Positions 15,909 through 26,900 are shown, counted from the stretch's first letter. The stretch is 64,000 nt of DNA from Kiloniellaceae bacterium (GCA_021776095.1 JAJFGO010000015.1:41797-105796); one strand, 5' to 3'. Numbers and translations are program-made. Notes: a model not told the origin generated them from the sequence alone.

Positions 15909-16454
15909 CTAGCCCATCTTGGCGCGCAGGCCCTCGAACCAGGCGACGCTTTCCTGGGTTTGCACGATCTCGTGATCGAGCCAGTCGTTGAGGTAGCCCG
16001 CCGTGCTGGCGTGATGGGCGCGCAGGCCGCTTAAGCGGACCAGCTGGCGCTGAAACATCTCGGCGATCATCTCGACCTGAAGGTCGCGGTCCTGCGGCTC
16101 CAGCAAGTGCAGGAACCGCATCTTCAGGGTGATGATCAGCTTGTTGATCTCGCTGACCCCAGGCCGGACGTTGGATTTCAGGAGGTGCGCCAATTCGGCC
16201 TGTCCGGCCTCGGTGATGCACAAGGTCTCGTGGGCGTCGTCACCGTCGATCTCGGCGACCGGCGCGACCAGGCCCTCGACCTTGAGAAGCTCGATCGGCG
16301 GCGCAACCAAATCCAGGGATGGGCCGACCACATGGGTCGTGAAGTGCCGGACCTCGGAGGCTAATTCGGCATAGGTGGTCTCGCGGGTGGCCAGAATGCC
16401 AAGCGCCAGGAGCCGGACGGCTTCGCGCGGGACGAGTGTATGATCGCGATACAT
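15909..16454 (-). CDS. Winged-helix regulator, PadR-like
   Basis: 181 residues. The N-terminal part (VPREAVRLLALGILATRETTYAELASEVRHFTTHVVGPSLDLVAPPIELLKVEGLVAPVAEIDGDDAHETLCITEAGQAELAHLL) reads as a winged helix with ITEAGQAEL, a common feature of PadR and related proteins. The C-terminal helices (MRFLHLLEPQDRDLQVEMIAEMFQRQLVRLSGLRAHH...GYLNDWLDHEIVQTQESVAWFEGLRA) match the dimerisation part of longer PadR proteins. Target unknown; hemA lies 120 bases downstream on the same strand and could be affected, but no operator was seen. Confidence 0.65.
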   Translation of the reverse strand: MYRDHTLVPREAVRLLALGILATRETTYAELASEVRHFTTHVVGPSLDLVAPPIELLKVEGLVAPVAEIDGDDAHETLCITEAGQAELAHLLKSNVRPGVSEINKLIITLKMRFLHLLEPQDRDLQVEMIAEMFQRQLVRLSGLRAHHASTAGYLNDWLDHEIVQTQESVAWFEGLRAKMG

Positions 16455-16574
16455 GGCGGCGGAGCTTAAGACCCAAGGGTTAACAGGTTACCCCATCAAC
16501 TTAGGGCCGCTCCGGCCGCTTGTCCAGGTGGCGGGCCACTAGGGCCCGTGCCGCAACTGTGACGTTTATGGCTA

Positions 16575-17786
16575 CTAGGCCGCCCGTTTCAGGCGCAACT
16601 CGCTCCAGATCTCGCTCAAGGCCGTGACCAATTGATCGAGCTGCGCGTCGCTGTGGACCGGCGAGGGGGTTAGGCGCAGCCGTTCGGTCCCGCGTGAAAC
16701 CGTCGGATAATTGATCGGCTGGACATAGATTCCATAACGCTCGAGCAAGATGTCCGTGACCTGGCGGCACAGCACCGGGTCGCCCACCAGGACCGGGACG
16801 ATGTGACTGTCCGATGGCATGACCGGCAGGCCGGCGGCCAGCAGGCGAGCCTTGGTCTCGGCCGCGCGGGCCTGGTGTTGTTCGCGCTCGGCGTTGCTTT
16901 GCTTTAGGTGACGCACGCTGACTAAGGCGCCGGCCGCCAGGGCGGGGGCCAGGGCCGTGGTGAAGATGAATGCCGAGGAAAGGCTGCGCACGAAATCGGT
17001 CAAGGCCGCGGAGGCCGCGATGTAACCGCCCATGACGCCGAAGGCCTTGCCCAGGGTGCCCTCGATGACGGTCAGCCGGTGCGCGACCCCGTCGCGATCG
17101 GAGATGCCGCCGCCGCGTTGGCCGTAGAGGCCTACCGCGTGGACTTCGTCCAGGTAGGTCATGGCGCCATACTGGTCCGCCACATCGCACAGCTCGGCGA
17201 TCGGCGAAATGTCGCCGTCCATGGAATAGACCGATTCGAAGGCGACGATCTTGGGCCGCGCCGGATCGACCTGGGCTAGCTTTTGCGCCAGATCCGCCGG
17301 GTCGTTGTGCTTGAAGATCTGCTTCTCGGCCCGGCTGTGGCGGATGCCTTCGATCATCGAGGCATGGTTCATCTCGTCCGAGAGGACGATGCATTCCGGC
17401 AACTTGGCGGCCAAGGTGGCCAGGGACGCCATGTTGGAGACATAGCCCGAGGTGAAAAGCAGGGCCGATTCCTTGCCGTGCAGGTCGGCCAGCTCGCGCT
17501 CCAACAGCACGTGGTAATGGTTCGTGCCGGAAATATTGCGGGTGCCGCCGGCGCCGGCGCCGCAGCGGTCCAACGCCGTGTGCATGGCGCCCAGAACTTC
17601 CGGGTGCTGGCCCATGCCGAGGTAGTCGTTGCCGCACCAGACAGTGACGTCCTCGGTGCCCGAGTCGCCATAGCGGGTCGCGCTGGGGAAGGCACCCGCG
17701 CGGCGCTCCAGCTCCGCGAAAATGCGGTAGCGCCCTTCGTCTTTCAGGTTCTGAAGGGTAGCAGAAAAAAAGCGGTCATAATCCAT
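16575..17786 (-). CDS. hemA: 5-aminolevulinate synthase
   Basis: 403 residues. PLP enzyme condensing glycine with succinyl-CoA to 5-aminolevulinate, the Shemin-pathway entry to haem, typical of alphaproteobacteria. Recognised by [39 protein letters not shown] (glycine-rich loop), [29 protein letters not shown], the cofactor aspartate in [12 protein letters not shown], and the PLP lysine in [15 protein letters not shown]. Length and start agree with the family. A PadR-like regulator lies downstream on the same strand. Confidence 0.97.
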   Translation of the reverse strand: MDYDRFFSATLQNLKDEGRYRIFAELERRAGAFPSATRYGDSGTEDVTVWCGNDYLGMGQHPEVLGAMHTALDRCGAGAGGTRNISGTNHYHVLLERELADLHGKESALLFTSGYVSNMASLATLAAKLPECIVLSDEMNHASMIEGIRHSRAEKQIFKHNDPADLAQKLAQVDPARPKIVAFESVYSMDGDISPIAELCDVADQYGAMTYLDEVHAVGLYGQRGGGISDRDGVAHRLTVIEGTLGKAFGVMGGYIAASAALTDFVRSLSSAFIFTTALAPALAAGALVSVRHLKQSNAEREQHQARAAETKARLLAAGLPVMPSDSHIVPVLVGDPVLCRQVTDILLERYGIYVQPINYPTVSRGTERLRLTPSPVHSDAQLDQLVTALSEIWSELRLKRAA

Positions 17787-17906
17787 GGTTGTACCGAGTC
17801 GTAGCCATTCGAGGTTAACAATCTTACCAAATTAACGGGTTTGGCGCCCCCCTGACTTGATATGTATCAGGTCCGATTGGCCGGCCCGGAGGCTCTGTCG
17901 CGGCCT

Positions 17907-19298
17907 TCAGGCAACCGCCGTCAGACCCTCCGCCCGAACCCAATCGGTGGTTTCGTCCAAGGCCTTCTCGAACCGCGAGATCATGTCCCGGATCTGGGCC
18001 TCGGTGATAATCAACGGTGGGCAGAAGGCGATCGAATCCGCCAAGGGCCGGATAATCAGCCCGTGCTCTTGGGCTTGGGCGCCCAAATAGGCGCCGACTT
18101 TGCCCGCGGGATCGAAAGGTTCTTTGGTGGCCTTGTCGGCGACCAGTTCCACCGCCGCCATGAGACCGACGCCGCGCACCTCGCCGACCAAGGGATGGTC
18201 GGCAAACCGGCGCAGGCCGTCCTGTAACGCCGGGGCGACCGCGCGGGTATGACCGACGATATCGCGTTCCTCGTAGATCTTCAGGGTCTCGACCGCCACC
18301 GCCGCCGAGACCGGATGGCCGCTGTAGGTAAAGCCGTGGCCGAAGGTGCCGATCTTGGCGGAGTTTTCGGCGATACCCTGATAGATATCCTCCGACACCA
18401 TGACGCCGGAGATTGGCAGGTAGGCCGAACTCAAGGCCTTGGCGACGGTAATGATGTCCGGCTTGATGCCAAAGGTCTGGCTGCCGAACATGTTGCCGGT
18501 CCGCCCGAAGCCGCAGATCACTTCGTCGGCGATGACCAGAATATCGTACTTCTTGAGCACCTTTTGGATCTTTTCCCAATAAGTGGCGGGTGGCACGATT
18601 ACGCCGCCCGCGGCCATGACGGGCTCACCGATGAAAGCGGCCACCGTATCCGGACCTTCGTTTTGAATGAAGGCATCCAATTCGGCCGCCATGCGGGTCG
18701 CGAAGTCCTCCTCGCTCTCGCCCTCGTGCCCGAAGCGATAGTGATGCGGGCAGGGCGCATGAAGGATGTTTGCGATGGGCAGATCGAAATCGCGGTGATT
18801 GTTGGGCAGCCCAGTCAGGCTCGCACTGGCCACCGTCACGCCGTGATAGCCCTTGACCCGGCTAATGATCTTTTTCTTCTCCGGCCGGCCTAGGGCGTTG
18901 TTGTAGTACCAGACCATCTTGATGATGGAATCGTTCGCCTCCGATCCGGAATTGGCGAAGAACACTTTGGACATCTTGACCGGCGCGATCTCCAGCAACT
19001 TTTCCGCCAGTTCGACCGGGGGCAATCCGCCCTTCTGGGCGAATGTGTGATAATACGGCAGCTTGCGCATTTGGTTTGTGGCGGCCTGAACCAGGCGTTC
19101 CTCGCCGAAACCGAGCGAGGCACACCACAGGCCGGCCAGACCCTCGATATATTCCTTACCCGCGGTGTCGTAGACGTGGATGCCCTTGCCCTCTGTAAGG
19201 ATAAGCGGCCCGTCGCGTTCCAGCGCGCGCGCGTTGGTATAGCTGTGCAGGTGGCTCGCGATATCGCGCGCTTCGGGCGAGTTGGGGCGGATCGTCAT
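17907..19298 (-). CDS. Class III (omega) aminotransferase
   Basis: 463 residues. PLP-dependent class III aminotransferase of the beta-alanine/putrescine/taurine-pyruvate group. Motifs: YIEGLAGLWCASLGFGEERL near the N-terminus, FANSGSEANDSIIKMVWYYNN, RVKGYHGVTVASASLTGL, the signature DEVICGFGRTGNMFGSQTFGIKPDIITVAKALSSAYLPISGVMV with the PLP lysine in AKALSS, and GHGFTYSGHPVSAAVAVE. Amino donor is not predictable; amine or polyamine catabolism is plausible. Monocistronic by spacing; divergent from the universal stress gene at 19532. Confidence 0.93.
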   Translation of the reverse strand: MTIRPNSPEARDIASHLHSYTNARALERDGPLILTEGKGIHVYDTAGKEYIEGLAGLWCASLGFGEERLVQAATNQMRKLPYYHTFAQKGGLPPVELAEKLLEIAPVKMSKVFFANSGSEANDSIIKMVWYYNNALGRPEKKKIISRVKGYHGVTVASASLTGLPNNHRDFDLPIANILHAPCPHHYRFGHEGESEEDFATRMAAELDAFIQNEGPDTVAAFIGEPVMAAGGVIVPPATYWEKIQKVLKKYDILVIADEVICGFGRTGNMFGSQTFGIKPDIITVAKALSSAYLPISGVMVSEDIYQGIAENSAKIGTFGHGFTYSGHPVSAAVAVETLKIYEERDIVGHTRAVAPALQDGLRRFADHPLVGEVRGVGLMAAVELVADKATKEPFDPAGKVGAYLGAQAQEHGLIIRPLADSIAFCPPLIITEAQIRDMISRFEKALDETTDWVRAEGLTAVA

Positions 19299-19432
19299 GA
19301 CTGGGCTCCAGATAGTGCTGGTTTTTTGGGCGGGTTCAGCCTCACCTTACTCTCCCAAATGATCCGGGGCCAAGTGGCATCGCGAAACCTTGCGATTCCT
19401 GGTGTTTTTGCTTCTCTTCTGCGGGCGCTTGC

Positions 19433-19446
19433 TTGACCCAGGTCAA
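19433..19446. promoter_or_regulatory. FNR/FixK-type box upstream of second usp
   Basis: TTGACCCAGGTCAA, identical to 12464-12477. It is 86 bases before the start codon at 19532. Located in the divergent gap with the aminotransferase gene but nearer the stress gene. Confidence 0.72.
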
Positions 19447-19531
19447 TGTGACGGCCGGCCAGCGGTGTCACCAATAACAGGAGGAAATTACTCCCACCGG
19501 TGCGCCGCACCGGCATTTTGGAGGTTAACGC

Positions 19532-20368
19532 ATGACCTATAAGAACCTGCTGATTCACCTCGACGACCGTGCGTCCTGCAAGAGCCGGACCGCCGCCGCG
19601 ATCGCGCTGGCGCGGTCTCACTCGGCGCACCTGACGGGGCTCTTTGTGGCGGTTGACCCGATCCTGCCCGGCAGCCTCCGCGCCGAGGTCCCGCCAGAGT
19701 ATTTGAGCATGCTGGGCGAGCAGCAGGAAGAGGCCATAGAAGCCGGCCGGAAGGCCTTCAACGATATGGTCCGTGCCGCCGATGTGAACACTGAATTCCG
19801 CTCGGTCCGGGTCTCGTCGAGCTCGATCGCGGACGCGGTCGCCTTGCATGCGCGCTATGCCGATCTGGTTCTCTTGGGTCAGCCGGAGAGCGACGTGCGC
19901 GGCGAGTACGAGGCCGGAACCGCCGAGGACGTTATCATGTCGTCCGGCCGTCCGGGCCTGGTGGTGCCATACATCGGCGCCGGCAAGACCATAGGGCGGC
20001 GCCCCATGGTGGCCTGGAACGGTGGGCGCGAGGCCGCGCGCGCAATCAACGACGCCATGCCGATTCTGGAGAACGCCGAGCGGGTCAGCGTGATCGTGGT
20101 GAATCCGGCATCGGGCGACCACGGTGAGGAACCGGGCGCCGACATCGCCCTGCATTTGGCGCGCCACGGCATAAAGGTCGAAGCACACCATCTGGAAATC
20201 CGGGACATGAGCGCGGCCGACGCAATTCTGTCTCGTATTGCCGATCAGGATATCGACGTCCTTGTCATGGGGGCTTACGGCCATTCGAGAGTACGCGAAT
20301 GGGTTCTGGGCGGTGTCACCCGGCAGATCCTGGCGCAGATGACCGTGCCGGTGCTGATGTCGCACTAG
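19532..20368 (+). CDS. Universal stress protein, tandem UspA domains
   Basis: 278 residues with two UspA domains: MTYKNLLIHLDDRASCKSRTAAAIALARSHSAHLTGLFVAVDP at the start, and from about 155 RRPMVAWNGGREAARAINDAMPILENAERVSVIVV, ending VMGAYGHSRVREWVLGGVTRQILAQMTVPVLMSH, which carries the G-x2-G-x9-G nucleotide-binding loop. Its end is nearly the same as that of the paralogue at 12547 (MGAYGHSR.RE.VLGG.TR), showing recent common ancestry of the second domains. GGAGG precedes the ATG and an FNR-type box sits upstream. Confidence 0.92.
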   Translation: MTYKNLLIHLDDRASCKSRTAAAIALARSHSAHLTGLFVAVDPILPGSLRAEVPPEYLSMLGEQQEEAIEAGRKAFNDMVRAADVNTEFRSVRVSSSSIADAVALHARYADLVLLGQPESDVRGEYEAGTAEDVIMSSGRPGLVVPYIGAGKTIGRRPMVAWNGGREAARAINDAMPILENAERVSVIVVNPASGDHGEEPGADIALHLARHGIKVEAHHLEIRDMSAADAILSRIADQDIDVLVMGAYGHSRVREWVLGGVTRQILAQMTVPVLMSH

Positions 20369-20524
20369 TGCATGTGTTGATGTCGCGGTAAGGGCCCGGA
20401 ATCTCGGCGTTCCAGGCTGCCGTTAGCCTCGACTCCGCAACTCTCTGGCTTCCATTTGATTCCGGAACGGCCGGGCGCTAGGCTTTGCCCAACGTCAATC
20501 GGATAGCCATCGGAGTTGCCCATC

Positions 20525-21709
20525 ATGCCCGTCGTAAACCGTATCGCCGAATTCCAGGAGGAGATGACCGCCTGGCGCCGCGACATTCACGCCCACCCCG
20601 AAACCGCCTTCGAGGAAAACCGGACCTCGGATTTCGTCGCCGAAAAACTGGCCGAATGGGGTATCGAGGTGCATCGCGGCATGGCTACCACCGGCGTGGT
20701 CGGCGTGCTGGACGGGCAGAAAGGTGGCAACGGCCGCTCGATCGGCCTGCGTGCGGATCTCGATGCTCTGCACATCCATGAACTCAACGAGTTCGATCAC
20801 CGCTCGCGCAATGAAGGCAAGATGCACGCCTGCGGTCACGATGGCCATACGACCATGCTGCTGGGTGCCGCAAAGTACTTGGCCGAGACCCGCAACTTTT
20901 CCGGCCGGGTGTGCTTCATCTTTCAGCCGGCGGAAGAGAACGAGGGCGGTGGCCGGGTCATGGTAGAGGACGGCCTGTTCGAGAAGTTTCCTGTCGAGTC
21001 GGTTTATGGCATGCACAACATGCCCGGAACGCCGGTCGGTAAAGTCGACATGAAGGCCGGTCCGGCCATGGCTTCTTTCGATATCTTCGAGATCACGGTC
21101 ACCGGCAAGGGCAGTCACGCCGCCATGCCGCAGCAAGGGCACGATCCCGTCCTAGCGGCCTCGCAGATCGTGACCGCTTTGCAAGGCATCGTCAGCCGCC
21201 GGGTCGATCCCATGGAATCCCTGGTGGTCAGCGTGACCCAGTTCCACGCCGGCGATACCTGGAACGTGATACCGAACCAGGCGGTGTTGCGCGGCACGGT
21301 GCGTTGCTTCAAGCCGGAAGTGCGCGATTTCGTCGAAGCCGAGATCAAGCACATCGCGGAAACCATCGGCGGCGCACATCGCGCGACCTTGGACTATCGT
21401 TACGAGCGCCGCTATCCCGCCCTGGTCAACACCGAGCGGGAGACCGAAATCGCGGCCTCTATCGCGGCCCAAATCGTCGGCGAACAGAATGTCCAGGCGA
21501 ACGCGCCGGCGCTCATGGGCTCGGAGGATTTCGCCTACATGCTGCAGGAAAAACCGGGCTGCTACATCTGGCTCGGCAACGGCACCGAGGGCGGCCCCGG
21601 CGGTTGCTCCGTACACAACCCACATTACGACTTCAACGACGATATTTCGGTTCTGGGCGCCAGCTATTGGGCCAAGCTGGTTGAGACCACGATGCCACGG
21701 GCGAACTGA
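20525..21709 (+). CDS. M20 family amidohydrolase (hippurate hydrolase-like)
   Basis: 394 residues from ATG 20525 (CGGAG 9 bases upstream). Zinc or manganese-dependent aminoacylase/hippuricase type. Metal-binding and catalytic segments: IGLRADLDALHI, HACGHDGHTTMLLGAA, FQPAEENEGGGRVMVEDG (catalytic Glu pair), VYGMHNMPGTPVGK, the dimerisation-domain GKGSHAAMPQQGHDPV, and MGSEDFAYMLQEKPGCYIWLGNG followed by VHNPHYDFNDD. These hydrolyse N-acyl amino acids. A methyltransferase gene begins 8 bases after the stop, so they share an operon. Confidence 0.94.
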   Translation: MPVVNRIAEFQEEMTAWRRDIHAHPETAFEENRTSDFVAEKLAEWGIEVHRGMATTGVVGVLDGQKGGNGRSIGLRADLDALHIHELNEFDHRSRNEGKMHACGHDGHTTMLLGAAKYLAETRNFSGRVCFIFQPAEENEGGGRVMVEDGLFEKFPVESVYGMHNMPGTPVGKVDMKAGPAMASFDIFEITVTGKGSHAAMPQQGHDPVLAASQIVTALQGIVSRRVDPMESLVVSVTQFHAGDTWNVIPNQAVLRGTVRCFKPEVRDFVEAEIKHIAETIGGAHRATLDYRYERRYPALVNTERETEIAASIAAQIVGEQNVQANAPALMGSEDFAYMLQEKPGCYIWLGNGTEGGPGGCSVHNPHYDFNDDISVLGASYWAKLVETTMPRAN

Positions 21710-21717
21710 GGTCGAAA

Positions 21718-22506
21718 ATGCCGGCTGGCGATAAAGGCGAGGCTGTTTACAGCGACGACTTTATCGCCAAGCTGGAATTGCTTTGGGGCGAGGGATTCCT
21801 CTCACCCGGTGGGTCGTCGGAAATCGCCGAGTTGTTTCGCGGCGTCGATCTGACCGGCGCCAGTGTCCTCAATATCGGCAGCGGTCTGGGCACCATGGAC
21901 CGAATTCTGGCACGCGACCATGGGGCGGCGCGGGTCCTTGGCGTCGATATCGAGGCCCAACTGATCGAACGCGCCGGGGCCGCCGCTCAGCGCGAAGGCT
22001 TGGCGGATCGTGTGTCCTTTCAGTTGGTCGCCCCCGGACCGCTGCCCTTTCCAGACAATTGTTTCGATGTGGTAACCAGCAAAGACGCGATCATCTGCAT
22101 CGAAGACAAGCGCGCGCTTTACGCGGAGGCCGCGCGGGTTCTGAAACCGAGCGGGCGCTTGATCGTGAGCGACTGGTTGGGCGGTGCGCCGCCGTACTCG
22201 GCCGAAATGCACGCCTGGATGGGCAGCGCACCTGGGCACTATTTCATGATGACGCCGGAGGACACGGTGCGCCTCGTCGGCTCCCTTGGCTTCATGGAGA
22301 TCGAGACCCTCGACCGCAACGATTGGTATTGCCATATGGTGCGCGAAGAAGTGGCTCAGATCAGCGGGCCGAAACGCGTACAGATGGCCGCCCTGTTCGG
22401 CGAGGCGGAGGCACGGGCCTGGATCGAACGGGTCGGCAAGAAGGCCGCCGCAGTCGAGGCCGGCGACTTGCGCCCCGGGCATCTGCGCGCCCGCAAGGCA
22501 GGTTAG
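21718..22506 (+). CDS. SAM-dependent methyltransferase (phosphoethanolamine-methyltransferase-like)
   Basis: 262 residues. Class I Rossmann methyltransferase: motif I is VLNIGSGLGTMDRILARDHGARVLGVDIEA (about 50-80), motif II/III LPFPDNCFDVVTSKDAIICIEDKRALYAEAARVLKPSGRLIVSDWLGG. The N-terminal YSDDFIAKLELLWGEGFLSPGGSSEIAELF resembles the entry segment of phosphoethanolamine N-methyltransferase-type enzymes, so an amine head-group or small amine acceptor is possible, but the acceptor is not determined. It follows the M20 amidohydrolase by 8 bases. Confidence 0.85.
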   Translation: MPAGDKGEAVYSDDFIAKLELLWGEGFLSPGGSSEIAELFRGVDLTGASVLNIGSGLGTMDRILARDHGAARVLGVDIEAQLIERAGAAAQREGLADRVSFQLVAPGPLPFPDNCFDVVTSKDAIICIEDKRALYAEAARVLKPSGRLIVSDWLGGAPPYSAEMHAWMGSAPGHYFMMTPEDTVRLVGSLGFMEIETLDRNDWYCHMVREEVAQISGPKRVQMAALFGEAEARAWIERVGKKAAAVEAGDLRPGHLRARKAG

Positions 22507-22786
22507 GCAGGCTCGGCAAACGGCGTTCGCGCATTGCAAGTGGCCACGACGTTTATTTCACTTGCCAGGCCTGGGGGCTCACTCGAAATTCGGTGAGTGC
22601 TAAGACCATCCACAAAGTGCGGGTACGGCTCACTCGCTCCCGGGTTGTGCCTTTGCGATAACCCCATGCTAAAGTTCCCTTGTATCCGAATGGCGGAATT
22701 TTGGGGGGCATTTTGGTCCGAATTCGCAAGACTGTCGAGCCGGGGCAGGCGACAGCGTGCCTGGCCACCGAATTTTGGCGGGCGGA

Positions 22787-23899
22787 GTGAAAGCTTCTTT
22801 CCGTGTGTTCGCGCTGGCCGTGGTGCTGTTTGGCTGCTCCGAGGAGGAGCCGACTCAGAACAACCCGGCCGCTTCGGCGCCGACTGTGGTGGTCATTCCG
22901 GTAACTGAAAGCGACGTGTCCGGACGCCTGGAATATGTCGGGCGCGTGGTCGCCTATAAGCATGTCGACATATTCGCGCGGGTGGACGGCTTCTTGACTG
23001 ATCGCCTGTTCGAGGAAGGCGCGCAGGTCACAGCCGACAGTCTTCTCTTCAAAATCGACCCGGCCGAATTCGAGGCAGAGGTCGCGGCGGCGGCGGCCGA
23101 GGTTAAGCGCGCCAAGGCCAGTCACGATTTTGCGCTCAAAGAATTGGACAGGGCGCGTAAACTGGTCAAGCGCGGCAATATCAGCCAATCGACCCTCGAT
23201 GGACGCGTCTCCGAGGCGGCGCGCGGTGCGGCGGACATCGATGCCGCTCGGGCCACGCTGACCCGCGCCAAACTCGACCTCGGCTATACCCAGATCGCGA
23301 CGCCGATCACCGGGCGGATCGGGCGTGCCTCCTTCGATGTGGGAAACCTGGTTGGACCGGACAGCGGGTCGCTGGCGACCGTGGTTGCACTGGATCCGAT
23401 CTACGTTACCTTCTCTGTCGCCGAACGCGACCTGATAGAATATCAGCAGGCGCGCGCCCGCGGCGAGGCGGAGGTCTATCTGCCCAGCCTGCGGCTTTCC
23501 AACGGCACGGATTTCGGCCAAGTGGGCGACATCGACTTTGTCGACAATAAGGTCGATCCGTCCACCGGAACCATTCAGTTGCGCAGCGTATTTCCCAATC
23601 CGGACAAGTGGCTCTTGCCCGGCGAATTCGTGACCGTGATCCTCAAAACGGAGAATACGCGGCGCAAGGTGGTTATTCCGCAGGTCGCGGTCCAGGAGAA
23701 CCAGGCTGGGCGCTTTGTTCTGGTCGTCGATCAAGCCGATACCGTGGCGATTCGACAGGTTAGGATGGGTCAGCGGACCGGCCGGGAATGGGTCGTCGAA
23801 GACGGACTGGAGCCGGGCGAGACGATCGTCGTGGAGGGCATACAGAAAGTCCGCCCGGGTGCCACGGTGCGTCCGGTTTCGAGCGCCGGGCAACCCTAG
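22787..23899 (+). CDS. RND efflux periplasmic adaptor (membrane fusion protein)
   Basis: 370 residues from the GTG at 22787, which yields a compact lipoprotein signal (VKASFRVFALAVVLFGC) with acylated Cys near residue 17. Family order is clear: RLEYVGRVVAYKHVDIFARVDGFLTDRLFEEGAQVTADSLLFKIDP (lipoyl half), a helical hairpin about 95-160, then LGYTQIATPITGRIGRASFDVGNLVGPDSG (second lipoyl half) and beta-barrel/membrane-proximal parts. It links the inner-membrane RND pump to an outer-membrane channel. The RND gene starts 3 bases after the stop. An alternative start at GTG 22757 would lengthen the signal peptide. Confidence 0.93.
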   Translation: MKASFRVFALAVVLFGCSEEEPTQNNPAASAPTVVVIPVTESDVSGRLEYVGRVVAYKHVDIFARVDGFLTDRLFEEGAQVTADSLLFKIDPAEFEAEVAAAAAEVKRAKASHDFALKELDRARKLVKRGNISQSTLDGRVSEAARGAADIDAARATLTRAKLDLGYTQIATPITGRIGRASFDVGNLVGPDSGSLATVVALDPIYVTFSVAERDLIEYQQARARGEAEVYLPSLRLSNGTDFGQVGDIDFVDNKVDPSTGTIQLRSVFPNPDKWLLPGEFVTVILKTENTRRKVVIPQVAVQENQAGRFVLVVDQADTVAIRQVRMGQRTGREWVVEDGLEPGETIVVEGIQKVRPGATVRPVSSAGQP

Positions 23900-23902
23900 G
23901 CG

Positions 23903-26900
23903 ATGTTCAGCGTCTTTTTTATCGATCGGCCGAAATTCGCCTTCGTAATCGCCATCGTCATGGTTCTTGCGGGAACGATCGCGCTGACCCAGATGCCGGT
24001 CGCCGAGTTTCCTGAGGTCACGCCGCCGCAGATCACGGTTTCCGCCAGCTATCCCGGCGCCAGCGCGGAATCCGTCGAGCAGTCGGTCGCCACGGTGATC
24101 GAGGCGGAAGTCAACGGCGTCGAAGGCATGATCTACATGTCATCGAAGAGCGGAAACGACGGCAGCTACGACCTGACCGTGACCTTCGATGTTGGCAGTA
24201 ACGCCGATTTCGCCCAAGTGAACGTCAATAACCGGGTTCAGATCGCGACCCCTAAATTGCCCGAAGACGTTCGGCGCCAGGGCGTGAAAGTGCAGAAGCA
24301 ATCGACCTCGATGCTTCTCGTTGCCAGCCTATTTTCACCCAACGAGACCTACGACGCAGTCTTCCTATCGAACTATGCGAGCATTAATTTGCGCGACGCG
24401 CTGGCACGCACGCCGGGCGTGGGCAGTGTCGATATTCTGGGCGCCAGGGACTATGGCATGCGTGTATGGCTGCGGCCGGAACGCATGAGCGCCCTATCTT
24501 TGACGACCGGCGATATCATCGCGGCGATCCAGGAGCAGAACCTGCAGGTTTCCGCCGGCGCCGTGGGTCAGCCGCCGGCACCGGCCGATCAAAAGTTTCA
24601 GTACACCATCCAGGCAAAGGGGCGGCTTAGCGAAGTCGGCGAGTTTGAGGGGATAATCGTTCGGGCCCGACCGGACGGCTCAACCGTTACACTGGGCGAT
24701 GTCGCAAGGCTTGAACTGGGCGCTCAAACCTATAGCTGGTTCGGCAAACGCAACCAGACCCCCGCTGCTTTGCTGGCGGTCTACCAGTTGCCCGATGCCA
24801 ATGCCCTCGATGTTGCGAAAGCGGTGAAGGCCGAGCTCGCGCTATTGGAGGAACGCTTTCCCGACGATCTTGCCTACGACATTACCTACGACACGACGCT
24901 TTTCGTAGAGGCTTCCATGGTAGAGGTCGTGACAACCCTCGGCACGGCTGTCGTTCTGGTGATCCTCGTTGTCTTTGTCTTTATGCAAGACTGGCGTGCG
25001 ACCTTGGTGCCCGGAATCGCGATTCCAGTATCGCTGATCGGCACATTTGCCGTCCTCCTTACGTTCGGCTTTGGCCTTAATACAGTCAGCATGTTCGCGC
25101 TGATATTGGCGATCGGCGTTGTCGTCGACGATGCGATCGTGGTGGTCGAGAATACCCAACGCCTAATGGGCGAAGGCATGGCGGCCCGCGACGCGACCCG
25201 CCAATCCATGCGGCAGGTCACGGGGCCGGTGGTCGCCACAACCTTGGTGCTACTCGCGGTCTTCGTGCCCGTCGGCTTAACCCCAGGCCTAACCGGACGC
25301 CTGTACCAGCAATTCGCTGTGACGATTTCGGTTGCGGTTTCTTTGTCTTCGATCAACGCCTTGACCCTGAGCCCGGCGCTCTGCGTGATGCTTCTAAGGC
25401 CGCCGAGGGCGAGCACGCGCGGGCCGCTCGCCGTGTTCGAACGGCTCTTGAAAGCGACGACAAGCGGCTATTCGGCCATCGTGCGGGTCTTGATGCGGCG
25501 TTTGGTCCTGGTTCTAGCTGCTTTTGTCGCCATGCTGGTGGTGACCGGAGGCCTGTTTCAGAGCCTACCCACAGGCTTCGTGCCGTTCGAGGACCGCGGC
25601 GCGCTGTTCGTCGATGTTCGGCTGCCTGACGGCGCGGCCTTGAACCGCACCGCGGCGGTGATGAGCCAGATCGAACAGATTGTCGTGGACACGCCGGGCG
25701 TCGCGAGCATCCTCACCGTCACCGGTTTCAGTCTTCTCTCCGGGACGCAAAGCTCCAATGCCGGCCTGGCGATCATGGTGCTGGACCCCTGGGACCAACG
25801 CGAAGACCCGGCACTCCATGTCGGCGCCATCCAGGCGCGGGTGCAGCAGCACCTCTGGGCGCTGCCTGAAGCCACCGCCTTCGTTTTCAGCCCGCCGCCA
25901 ATTCCGGGCCTGGGCAATACCGGCGGCTTCGAGTTCGTCTTGCAGGATCTGGAAGGGCGCTCGCCGCGCGATCTGGCGGGCACCATGGGCGGCCTGATTG
26001 TGGCCGCCAATGGCGATCAACGCCTAGCACGGATTTTCAGCACTTACCGCGCCGACGCGCCCCAGTTGTTGGCCGATATCGACCGCCGCAAGGCCAAGAG
26101 TCAGGGCATTCAGATCGACGAAATCTTTCGTACTCTGCAAGCCTTCTTGGGCTCTTACTACGTGAACGACTTCAATAAATTCGGCCGCGTCTATCAGGTG
26201 GTGATTCAGGCCGAAAGCGACCGGCGCGCGGAACCGGGGGATATCGGCAGAATCTTCGTCCGCAACGAATCCGGGGCGATGATTCCGCTTCGCACCCTGA
26301 TCGATGTCCAACCCATACTCGGGCCGGAGCGGATCGAACGTTACAATTTGTTCCGTTCGACGACCATTAATGGCGAAGGCGCGGCCGGCGTTAGCTCCGG
26401 CCAAGCGATCCAAGCGATGACCAAACAGGCGCGCGCCAACCTGCCGGACGGATACAGCTTTGAGTGGACCGGCATGTCACTTCAAGAGATCAAGGCAGGG
26501 GAATTCGGTGCCGTTCTATTGGTTCTATCAATCGTGTTCGTCTACCTTTTCCTGGTTGCCCAGTACGAGAGCTGGACCATACCCTTCGCCATTATCCTGA
26601 CCGTGCCGGTCGCCGCCCTCGGCGCCGTTTCGGGGTTGCTATTGGCCGGACTGTATCTCGATATTTATGCCCAGGTTGGGATGATTCTACTGATCGGCTT
26701 GGCCAGCAAGAACGCGATTCTAATCGTTGAATTCGCCAAGCAACTCCGTGAAGAGGGCGCGTCTATCCTGGACGCGGGCGAACGCGCGGCGCGCCTTCGT
26801 TTTCGTGCCGTGCTCATGACCGCCTTTTCCTTTGTCCTCGGCGTCGCGCCGCTGGTGGTCGCGAGCGGGGCGGGTGCGGCCAGTCGGCGTTCGGTCGGCG

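Noticed and set aside
20485..20498. TTGCCCAACGTCAA before the M20 gene as a third FNR-type box
   Set aside because: Left half is TTGCC rather than TTGAC/TTGAT; only one half matches.
22553..23893. Minus-strand open frame of 446 codons opposite the RND adaptor
   Set aside because: Shadow of the adaptor gene; no recognisable protein.
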